Positions 21,909-31,957 of a stretch of DNA of 64,000 bases are shown piece after piece. The notes beneath the pieces were generated by a model, which ran no database searches, had not been told where the DNA came from, and worked only from the letters and a program-made list of their open reading frames with translations. How positions within the stretch are numbered: position 1 is the stretch's first letter; each line of letters starts with the position of its first letter. The position numbers were made by a program, and so were the translations under genes. Source of the DNA: Paraphysoderma sedebokerense (lineage: Eukaryota; Blastocladiomycota; Physodermatomycetes; Physodermatales; Physodermataceae); the NCBI GenBank assembly GCA_025602915.1, contig JAHLJZ010000005.1, positions 665,146 to 729,145 on the forward strand, written 5' to 3'.

Positions 21909-24894
21909 CTAATACCAAAACCCTTTTACTTCAGCTTCACCTTCCACTTCTTTACCTAGATCAAAGGTATGGTAATACCCAAAATCATTATCGTTCAATA
22001 TTTTACCTAAAAATTCGTTGCTCATTATAGGTTTTACGTCGTTCGAAATTGTGGCGATCGTGATGTGCGGGATAGGATTGATACATGGGTGCGATAAATT
22101 TGAGATGGGAATGGCAATGAGGGTGGGGGAATAGTGTATTTTGGAAAATGTAAAACGAAGAAGAGGAGGAGTTGGGTTTGATGCGAGGAGAGTAGAATAG
22201 TAATTTTCTAGTTCGGAAATTTCGGTAGGATTGGAATTGACATATGGATTCAGATTTTGGGGAGTAGGCGCGGATGAAGACGAGGAGGAGGAGGAAGAGG
22301 AGGAGGCACCAAGAAATACTAGAGTTATATGAAAACTTTTGGGAATTCGTTTCTTCTTTTTAAACGTGTTCCATAGTTCTAATTGATCCGGTTCTGAATT
22401 CTGGAATAACTCCTCTATCAAGTCAACCAAGTTGGGCAACTTCACTGAGGCACCGTAAAACCTCGGTTTTTCGGACTTCAGTTTTTTAGATTTCTTTGAT
22501 TTCTTAGATTCCGTTGATTGTTTCTCAACATTCTCTTCGGCTTGGTCTTCTTCGTCAGAATCATCAGAAACCGAGACCGACTTAAAGTTCGCATTAAAAT
22601 CAAACTCTTCACTTTCTTTCATTTTTTTGTCTTGCTTCGTCTTGCCCGCTTTTTTATTTTTATCTTTCTTACTTTCTTTTTCTTTCTTTCCCCCTGACCC
22701 TCGAACTTCTTTAAACACGGTTACTCGCTCTGACTTAATTATTTCCAATTGCCTTTCAATTTCGGAGTCAGATGGTACTGGCAGCCCTAATTTGGGACAA
22801 ACGACACTGCAGATTTTCTTGAAGTTGGTCAAAATATCACAAAATATATCCAGATGAATGACTTCATCGATTCGACGGTCGGAACGGGAATTCGGATCGA
22901 AGGGGTCACGTTTGTGAATGAAATTTGAGAGGACACCGCGATAATTGTGAGTTCGTTCAGGGGTGAGTGATTGATGATTTTCGCCACTAAGAATTGTAAT
23001 GGATGGTGAGTTAAAGCATATAATCAAAGTAGAAATAAGAATGAATTACCGTTCTTCGACTCGAGCTGCTGTAATATCCAGAATATCATCCTCTCTTCCC
23101 TCGGGAATTTCCCAATTCAACGCAACAATCCACACATCAGGGTAAGCCTTCGACACGGCATCACATAATCCCTTTCTGTGAGTACTCAAATGATTATTTC
23201 GATCCGCAAACACAACACGTTTGGAGTCCAATTCGTTTAATATCTCATTTTCAAAATGGTGGGCTGCCCTTTTCTTGACTGTAATATTGTCGTTTTGGAT
23301 ATGACCAAACCCAAAGAAGTGGGATAACAGTTTGCCGGTTGTTGATTTTCCAGAAGCAATCGTAGCAATTGGAACGAGTAAGATTTTTGTCGTATCGGAG
23401 AAAGACAGATGATCATGTTGATTGTGTCCTTCAGTATCCAATCCAGCGGCGTTTGAAGTAGAATCCGAACTTGTTGGTTTTCCATTTCCAAAGTCTTCCA
23501 GGAACAGATCACGAACTTTGATAATCCCTTTTTGTTGTTTATACTCTCTAAATAGATCAGGTCTCTTTTTGATCATATTTTTGACCCAAACAAGGTAATT
23601 TCTGGTGAGTGGGTACTTAATCTTGGTCACATTTTGGTCGCTCAGAAGTCGTTGGGTACATTCTCGCCATTCTCGATACATTAAATACGGCTCGTCAAAT
23701 TTTACTTTGAAAAAGAAATCGGATGATTCCAGTGTGTGCGTTCGGACGACAAATCCTTCAACAGCGCCGATACCTTCAACAACTCCGGATGATCGAATCT
23801 CTTCAATGTAGGATTGAACCTCTATTCAAAAGAACCAATGTCGGCATTATGATTAGTACTTTCAAAATTAACTTAGATATTCAGGAAAAAAGACACCGAA
23901 AAGGCTGCAAATAACAAATCTCAATCTTACCGTCAATTGTATTCTTAATAACATATAGCACTGGATGAAATCCGAAATATTCCGCAAACGGTTTTACCGT
24001 GTCACTAGGTAACGACTGAAAATTAACAGTATTCATATTGAGACCGTGAAGATCTATTCCAAACGTTGAGGTTCAAATTAAACATAAGTTAGAGTACAAA
24101 TCGATAGAAGAACAAACTCAAAACTCACGTAATCCCCGTCTTTCTGGAGGATAAGGCAACACATGTTCTTCAAAGTCGTCGTCAGCGAGCTGTCAGAAAA
24201 GACAGAATTGATAAGCAATCAGATAAGTATAAACTATGCAACCAAGGTGTATAATACAAGCAACGAAGAAAAACAAATTAATAGAAATGAAGCAAACCTC
24301 AAAGACAGCAGTCAATCTATACTTTTCCAACACCTCAGCTAATTCTTTTCTCGTTTTGCCAGTTCGACTTAAATGTTTCTCCAACCATTCCTCTCCTTTC
24401 TGTGCATGAGTAGGCTTAGCATTTGAATTTTCATTTTTCCCTAAACTATGTTTACTAGTCACAATCAATTCTCCTTGAAGCCCCGAGACAAAAATAATAC
24501 ACCCATTTTCTTTCAAGGTGATTTCGTAGGGTCCAGTCGTATTCTTTTGGATCCAGTCCCAACGTGTGGTGGTAGTTTCACCGATATTGAAGAATTTGTT
24601 GTATCCTCGAACCACAATTTGGTAATCCGAGGAAGATGGAAGTTTTCGAGTAAAAAGGCCGCGAGCATGGGTAGGGAGGGGACAAGGATCTTTGTAAAAC
24701 ATAAATTCGTTGGCGGCCCAACTAAGTACTTGAATGCCGGTTGGTGCATGGGTGTATTCTGTCTTGCGTACGGTTTTAGATTTCTTTGGTTTGGTGCAAT
24801 CTTGGAGAAGCGTTGCTATGAGCTCGTTTACTCTCTTTTGCTCCCGGGATTCGTTGATGGCAGGGATTGCCGCAATAGTTGTCTCGAGCGACAT
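21909..24894 (-). CDS. TRL1: tRNA ligase TRL1 (ligase, kinase, cyclic phosphodiesterase)
   Basis: Fungal Trl1 heals and seals tRNA halves after intron removal and splices HAC1 mRNA. All three domains are visible in order. The N-terminal ligase starts at the ATG at 24892-24894. It has GLFTRKL, VVRGYNKFFN and the KENG motif carrying the AMP-accepting lysine (EITLKENGCIIFVSG). The kinase domain in the exon at 23046-23681 has ATIASGKSTTGKLL. The next exon (21909-23027) finishes the kinase. It then has an extended Lys/Glu/Ser-rich linker of about 90 residues. Last is the phosphodiesterase with two HxT motifs, FHITLVFLG and PHITIATIS. A serine homopolymer follows the first HxT motif. At least five introns are seen. 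The kinase portion is duplicated at 18312-19176. Confidence 0.92.
22272..22307 (-). repeat. Poly-serine codon repeat in TRL1
   Basis: A run of mostly gag/gaa on the plus strand is read as 10 or more consecutive Ser codons on the coding strand, in a loop of the phosphodiesterase domain. Replication slippage is likely and length may vary between strains. Confidence 0.85.
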
Positions 24895-25208
24895 GATGAA
24901 GAGTATTAGTACCTATCTATGTCCGTGTATATACGTATCGATACAATAACTTGCGCAAAGAACGTATTAATAATGAGGGTTTGTCGCAAAGAAATTTATT
25001 TTCCAGGCAGGGCGTGCCCTTCTTAAAGCGAAGCAGACACGAAAGCCAAACGATGACTCCGACGTACTGAAATGGAGAGTGACTCATTCAAGCCAATTGC
25101 ACCGGTTTCATTTCTCTTAACAAGAATTAGAATAGATATATTATACTGATATTATACTTCTCGAATGACAGTATTATTACATGGTGAGTCATTGCTCTAC
25201 CAGTCTAC
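24895..25208. promoter_or_regulatory. TRL1 upstream region
   Basis: Separates the start of TRL1 from the stop of the next gene on the same strand. It should hold the TRL1 promoter. I see no defined element. Confidence 0.4.
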
Positions 25209-26702
25209 CTATATTACACGAAAATGTCGGTGCGGATGCTGGGGTTGAAGAGCTATCCGTTCCGGTGACTCATGCAACCCACCTACATCCTCATGATTCC
25301 CGTTGTTACCGCCGTCGAACAAGCCCATAACAGGTGGATGTCGAGAGCCCGACCTTCCTCTGTGGATGCTATCCTCGCTCTGCACAGTAAGACTAACGCT
25401 TCGCGGAGCCACGAAATCTGATGGTAAGGTGTTTTCGCTATCAAAATTCGTCGGGCCTAAAGGTGGTGTCGGAAGGGCATTGAAGCTAGCCCCACTAAAT
25501 CGTTTTGGATTGTAAGAGGTCGATGTACTGTTTCGGTGACTCTGCGGATGCATATGAGGAGACTCTGTGGGATGATTTTCCGCTTTCCATCGTAGAATGA
25601 ATGACAGAATGACAACCATTGCAGAAACAGCTAATATTAATTAGAGAAGTGAGTAATTCATTGATTTCTAACTGAATGTTTCTGTCATGACATCTATACA
25701 TACCGACGATCGCCATGTTCCAAAAGAACCCTAAAATGTCGGTGGTGGCGCCTACAGGCGGCGCAGAAGGTTGAACATTTCTGAGCGATGGTAGTGCGAA
25801 GAGCAAGGCGCCTGTTACACAAAAGAGTTTATACAGTCAGTATTGTAGAAAATATAAAAGTCGATAAAGAAAATAACAAACAAGGTGGAACAAGAGCCCC
25901 GGGTTCTACTTTGCGATTTTTCAACAGCACTTGTACAGCAAAGAACCCCATGATCAAGGACAGTAGCCAATTCAGAATGACAACAAAAATTGCAAAAAAT
26001 TGCGTCAACTGACTCCTTTTCAAGTCAAATTCAAATTCGTGGTATGCTAAAGTTCCAGGTTCAACAAAAGGCGGTCCGGGTAGAGACAACATCCACCCAC
26101 CCAATACTCTGGAATCTAAGCTCACTCTGAGGGGAATGGATTCGTTGTTGGTGGAATAAGCGTCGATACTGAATTCTCCGGTAAAAGTATCAAAGGGGTA
26201 CGATCTTACGGTTCCTGCAGTAAATGACGAACTGACGTCGACCGGACTGAGTTTGTCTCGTTTATTGTAAGTTCTTTTGACTCCGTTGATGAAGAGAGTG
26301 ATGTCTTTATTGAGATATTTTGCGCCGTTCGGTTTTGATTCGAAGAGATCGGATCCTCCTTCCTGGAGACTGACAAGCTGAAAGTCAAATGTCATTCTAA
26401 AAATACCAGTTACGGGATCCAGAGAAGTGATTCTGGAAGTGATATCGATGTAAGCCGGGAGCTCTGGCATTTTATCAGGGGACACGAGCGGATCCTTTTC
26501 CCTGGATTCATTATTGTAGATGAGGTAAACTATGGACGAAAAGTTAGCACATGGTTGAGCAGGGGGGTGTTTAGAGATGAGAGGGGAGATTACCAGGGCC
26601 GACGATAGCGAAGAGGAGAAAGATGAGGAGTGAGTTGTAGACGATCCATCGCAGCAGGGTTGATTTTCTCAGTCTGGGGATCTTTTTCGCCAGCCCAAAC
26701 AT
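25209..26702 (-). CDS. DUF4436-family membrane protein, copy A
   Basis: The DUF4436 family has no assigned function and occurs in fungi and some bacteria. The ATG at 26700-26702 starts a basic segment (MFGLAKKIPRLRKS) and a membrane helix (YNSLLIFLLFAIVGP). An extracytosolic domain of about 170 residues follows, with alternating beta-type strands (VRSYPFDTFTGEFSID). Then come membrane helices near VVILNWLLSLIMGFF, the segment LLFALPSLRNVQP, GFFWNMAIVGM and VVILSFILRWK. A Pro/Ser-rich tail of about 130 residues ends at the stop at 25209. Introns lie after the first helix, before the FALPSLRNVQP exon and after GFFWNM. A related copy lies in opposite orientation at 26991, with starts 288 bases apart. 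Confidence 0.8.
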
Positions 26703-26990
26703 GGCTAGAGTGGAGTGTGATGATGAGGGAAGCTGAGAGAGGGAACTCCAAGTCCAGCGTCGGAACGGAATCCAGGGAATTCCAATCTGGCAATTCCACA
26801 GGCAATAAGCATACTGCAGGGCGCGCTGTTTCTATTTTTAGCATCTGCGCCAAATTGACCGGCAGCCAATACAGACTTTGATTGATTGTATACATCAGTT
26901 ATACATCGCTGCCAGAGTGATACACACTGTTGGAGGGGAAGTTATAGTACTCTTGTCTCTGTTTATCCCGCTCGCACACTCCTAGGAAAT
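26703..26990. promoter_or_regulatory. Shared divergent promoter region of the two DUF4436 genes
   Basis: The two start codons face away from each other across 288 bases. This is the expected place for promoters of both genes; no specific site is identified. Confidence 0.55.
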
Positions 26991-28369
26991 ATGTTTGGCC
27001 TCACTCGCAGGTTCCCCGCCCTCAAACTGCACTCGGTCGCTAGAAGAGCAGTCTATCTCTCCCTCACTTTTCTCGTCTTTGCAACCATCATCATCCCAAT
27101 AGTCTGTCTCTCTCTCTTTGCTACTCTTATCTTCCCTTTCTTCTACTCTCTCCGCCACTGACTGATTAGCACCCTATAGTATTTTTTGTACAGAGAAGAT
27201 TTTCGCAATACGATTGCCAATTATGAGACCTCCCCTGATCCTGGTATCGACGTTCCTCATATGATCTTGGACTGTCTAATCGTCAACGTAGACACTGGAA
27301 ACGGCACATACAGAATGATTGTTTCATATAGCACAAATAAGTTAGATACAAACAACAGATTAAATTCAAACGTTTCAGTGTGGGTCCGCGGAGTTAGAAA
27401 GGATTTTGCCAGGAATGATCGACTTGGAAGTAGTAAGTACAATTCATATTTTAGATGTTTATTCAACGTATAGAATGCAAATTGTGCGGGTGTCATGCAT
27501 TCCAGAATTGAGCGTGCAAAATTTATTTGGAAATACTGACAAGTCCTGGTGCTGACTTTTATCTTTTCTTCCCTTTAATAGGCGATCTAACCTTTTCGTT
27601 CAAAGAGTCAAAACCGAGGGCCTATCCATTCGACGCCCACATTGGAGAATTCGATGGTATACTAAATTTGCTCCTCTTTTGTCAATCGATACTGTTTAAC
27701 ACCTCCTAACCGCTACCTCCCAGTTTCCGGTCTCTATATAGTAAACGGAATCCAATCTGATCTTCCCTTTCGAATCGGATTAGACATTGCAGTCCCCGGA
27801 TTTAAACTCCGTAAAGAATACATCTCCACGAATCCTTCATTCGTCATCACAAAATTCTCAATAATAAGGTCTAATATCACCATAGGATTTAGTTTATTCA
27901 TTGTCATGTTGAACTGGTTATTAAGTTTGATCATGGTAAAACTTTTCTTTCTTCTTACCCATAATCAAAGCTCCCTTCCATACACCGGAATTAAACAATC
28001 TCTATCTATAGGCTTTCCTCGCTATTCAAATATTAATCAAAAATCGACCCGTTCCTCCTCCACTTATCGTTCCGGGATTAGCGTTACTGTTCGCTCTGCC
28101 CCAATTGCGTTCAGTTCAACCCGGTGTCCCGCCTATCCCGGCTACCAGTGATGTTGTCGGATTTTTTTGGAACATGTTCATAGTCGGTATGTCTGCTCAG
28201 TTATTTGTTTCTCTCGTCGCATCCTTTCTTTTTGGTGGCGTAGTGACGAAGGAAAGCATTGACATCAACATGAGATACCTGGTATATTAATGTCAACATT
28301 TTAGCTGTTTCCGCCATGATTATCATCTTGTGCTTCATACTCCGTTACAAGTCACCGACATCGACTTGA
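26991..28369 (+). CDS. DUF4436-family membrane protein, copy B
   Basis: This is a diverged copy of the 25209-26702 gene. The ATG at 26991 opens with MFGLTRRFPALK, close to MFGLAKKIPRLR of copy A. A first membrane helix comes before an extracytosolic domain with AYPFDAHIGEFD, matching SYPFDTFTGEF. The membrane region has VMLNWLLSLIM, then AIQILIKNRPVPPP, then LLFALPQLRSVQPG and GFFWNMFIV. The last exon gives AVSAMIIILCFILRYKSPTST and stops at 28369. The intron between GFFWNMFIV and AVSAM lies at the same place as in copy A. The protein is shorter, because the long C-terminal tail of copy A is absent. About six introns are present and two joins were checked for frame. Confidence 0.75.
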
Positions 28370-29134
28370 ATCAACCCAAATATCAAGAACGCCAAAAGAA
28401 AAGAACACCATATTTATACCTTACCTTTTAGTAATCCTTATTCAGTCGTCAATTTCCTTCCCTAATTGGGGATTTTGCCGCCCGTTTTGCCTGCATTTTT
28501 GTCTGAAGAGCACTACGCTATTTATGGTTTCTGGTCATTGTAGGCCATATACCCAAGAATAAAAAGCCAATATAGCAATGCTGTTTATTATATGATTTGA
28601 TGTGAATGTCATATTCTCTCTTTAGCATAATCATAATTCGTAATATCGTCATTAAAAGAAAGTTGCCTTTACCCTGCCCTGTCGCGTCTGCCTCCATAGA
28701 AATTTTAGAATGACTGATAAAAAATTTAATTCTCATTCTTCATTTTTCAGACAGTCTCTGTTTCAGCGTGATTTTCATTACTACGCTTTTTTTAGCCTGA
28801 TGATTGTTTCTTTCGTCAGATCTTACCGAAGGATCCGCGTAACTCTTAATGTTAACCCAGCAGAAACATTCGTCGAATTACCAACATGGTAGGTTTCTAT
28901 TCAACGTGCATTCTGGTATTAATATACGGTGGTCTTCATATTAAGGATAAAGGTGATGTTGCATTCGACCAATTCAATCTGTATAATTTCATCTTGTGGT
29001 GCTTGACCGCAATGGAGAGAGTAGCGTGAATTTATTCACTATCCGAAGGGGGTAGCCAGTATCTAACAAATCCTTGTTCAAAAGCTCAATGTAGCTTCCA
29101 GCTTGGCTATTTACTTTCAAGCAACTTTAAAGCT
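28370..29134. other. Convergent intergenic region
   Basis: About 760 AT-rich bases between two facing stop codons. Open frames are short, the longest about 70 codons, with no recognisable content. Nothing is called. Confidence 0.5.
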
Positions 29135-30105
29135 TCACCTGCCACCAAAGAATCCTCCGAGTCCTCTAGACACAATTCCACCCATAACACTTTTCCCAAT
29201 GTCACTTCCCATGACGCTCTGCACACCTCCGGCCCATTTCTTTTTAGCATCTTTATCGCACTTTGTGTAGCCGATAACATTAGCGGTGTTTAGAGATAAC
29301 GCAACGAGGGTGATGCATAACCATGTCGGTTTAAGTATTGCCGATATAGCAAAGATGAACCATACGACTGGAAAAATGTAGAGTGTACTCCAAAATATGC
29401 GAGAGTCTACCGGATTTGGCTGATTATTCTATTATTTTCCGTAAAGAGAAAGGACAGCAGAAATGGAGAAGAGGGAAAAATGAAAAGATCAGTTGACGTG
29501 AAATTAAACGTGTGATCGTAAGCTTGAAAGAATAGATGAGTCCTCCCAAATGAAGTTCAAAGATAGTGTATGTTATACAAGGAATCTTGTATCTCCTCAA
29601 AGGTAGTGTCTTCATCCTCGGACAGGACAATCTAGGCATGGAATCAAAGTAGAGATTGTGGGCAACATACCGCTTTACTTTCGAAAATCCACTCATTTTC
29701 TCCATTTTCTTTTACTTCATTCCACCAACGTAACCCAACTAAAAGCCGACCTGTCACATTCTTGACCGTCCAGAAATCAAACGCCAGTAATAGTACACAA
29801 ATGACGAATATTAAAACGAAGTTGTCGATGATGAGAGTACCAAGTAGATATATTAACAAAGCAGCTGTTCGGAATAGGATATGAAATAAGAGTGCGGTTG
29901 GGTGGCTGGATTGAGTATAATAGAGTTAATGAGGATGGAATTATCCAGTCAGAACAGGATGTAAGGAAACTAACCTGCTCTGTTCGAAAATAGTCTTTTG
30001 TGGCTGTTGTTGATGCTGGCTTCCGTCGATTGCAACGATATGGTCGGGCTGCGGCGAAGCTCCCATTGGGGAGTTATGGGATAGTAGATTTGCTCTGTCT
30101 GCCAT
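29135..30105 (-). CDS. TVP23: Golgi membrane protein TVP23
   Basis: TVP23 (FAM18) proteins are small multipass proteins of the late Golgi that act in membrane trafficking with Yip-family proteins. The ATG at 30103-30105 starts a Gln/Pro-rich cytosolic segment. The second exon begins near 29900 with HPTALLFHILFRTAALLIYL. Next is IIDNFVLIFVICVLLLAFDFWTVKNVTGRLLVGLRWWNE, typical of the family. A further exon has SRIFWSTLYIFPVVWFIFAI and then LNTANVIGYTKCDKDAKKKW, the family's NxxGYxKC motif. It ends GGFFGGR at 29135. Four membrane segments are expected. The V-ATPase gene lies upstream on the same strand. Confidence 0.88.
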
Positions 30106-30371
30106 TATAAATATAGTCGCAATGTGAATCAAAAAGATGCGGGTATCAGGCGTCGGTTTGTGGACACTTTGACCGAGATTGACCCAAGTAAGCCTTCGCA
30201 GCCTCAACGTGTGCAAGCTGTTGCGGTGGAGCGGCATCCAGTGTTAACAGCGATCTCAACACTCAAAAGATATATTTATGTTAGATTTGGTGATTTATCA
30301 AATATACAGATTGACTTCCAGTAACATGCTTCCCAACAGTTTACAAAGAGGGTCAGAACCATACGGCACAT

Positions 30372-31409
30372 CTAAAAGTCTCCAGATTTACTGGCCTAAT
30401 TTGTAACAATGGTCAACGGAATCGCCAAAATGCGATTAAGAGAGAATTTACGTACCTGCAATAAAGCGGTAATGAGCCCAAACATCCCAATTACACTACC
30501 AAAAATTTCCACAACGAGGGTTTTCACAAATAACTGCGAGTCTTGCGCATCGGCAAGAGCAGTCGAACTGCCTGTAATGCCGACTGTGACACCACAAGCT
30601 AAATTGCATAGACCAACGGTTAATCCAGCCCAAAAGAGAGAATATCCTGTCGAACAAGTATTTCGAATATTAAAGATAAGGTTTCAAGAGAATTTGGACC
30701 AAATTCAGTTTATGGCGGTCAGTAACAATGATGCAAAATAAGTTATACCAGAACAAACGTGAAGACATTGGAATCAGTTTTGCCAGATTCACAATGGTAT
30801 ACAAACCTGTGAAATAGGCTGTTTTCGGGAAAGCGTCCCCTGAAAAGCTGTTCAACTTTGCAGCAAAGACGATAGCGACAATAATGCCATAAATAGCCAC
30901 TGCTTCGCAGAAGATAATACTGATAAGATTCTTGGTTCCGATTCGAGGGGCCCGTACACCGCCACCAATTATACTTGCGCCGATGATGAAAATTCCCCTA
31001 AAATGCAAATTTGCGAAATTAGAGAACTTGAGACTCAATCAGAGATGCCGTGTACGACGTCACCGCAAACAACAGGTCGTATAGGGATCGGAGCCAAAGA
31101 TTCGCCGATAACTCTAATCACAGGCCCCACATGTGAAATCCCATTGTCTATGATCCATATAATTAGAACTATGTACGAGACATACCATCCGGCGCCAACC
31201 ACACTTAAACCAATACTCAAACCAATCCCTAAACACGCCCACATATACGGACTACTTTCCAATAAGTATCGACCAACATTAAAGTCTTGACCATGCCCCG
31301 TTAGAACAAAGTATAGCGTTATTAGAATTGATAGAAAGAATATGTAATAGAGGAGTGCGTAAGGGTGATAAAGTGACTTGTATGAGTAGGAGTAGCCGTA
31401 ACCCAACAT
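30372..31409 (-). CDS. VMA16: V-type H+-ATPase proteolipid subunit c''
   Basis: This subunit forms part of the proton-carrying ring of the vacuolar ATPase. The first exon (from the ATG at 31407-31409) has a membrane helix not found in the c and c' subunits, followed by [26 protein letters not shown] later exon gives [37 protein letters not shown]. Its Glu in FCEAVAIYG is the proton-binding residue. A further exon has [16 protein letters not shown] and then [18 protein letters not shown], with a second Glu. A short last exon gives ASKSGDF and the stop at 30372. Length fits subunit c'' (about 200 residues). Introns are short, with GT-AG ends. Confidence 0.88.
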
Positions 31410-31957
31410 TTTTGTATAACTGACCGAATTTGTGAGAATTACGAAAGAATATTAAAAGCAGTATGTGAGACAAGTCCCTTATATAAAATGTGGCGGATTC
31501 AGCTATATCACTTTGACGAAGAAAGAATTGATAAGAGTCGAACTGAAAGGATGTCGTGATCACAGATAGTGGATGAGGACGACAACGTGTGGACAGAGGG
31601 ATATGTGATCCTATCTAGTTTTAAGGGCTGACGTTAACGTATGCCTCGTATTGGAGTTTTTGACGGACAACGTCTGTGAAAGATATGCTTAATGTCTTGC
31701 GATATCGTCGGATTCCAATGTTATCTCTGACACAATTCTAATTTTCCGTTTCCGAAGACACTTTGTCCCGGCACATCTTCGGCAGATATCACCATGGTAA
31801 CACGCAACGCGGTCAATATAAACAAACCCTTCCACCTCTGCTACAATTCCATTTAGGGCGGGTTAAGATCAAATCCCTTGGTTCTGCGACAAATTTTGTT
31901 GAATTTTGTTCTTAATCTCTACAAATTGCTTAAATACTCCCACATTAATCCTTAACA
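31410..31957. promoter_or_regulatory. Divergent promoter region of VMA16 and DDX21-like genes
   Basis: The two genes start facing away from each other across about 550 bases. A TATAAA-like stretch occurs near 31818-31825 on the plus strand, about 135 bases before the helicase start. That such a site is used is not established. Confidence 0.4.
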
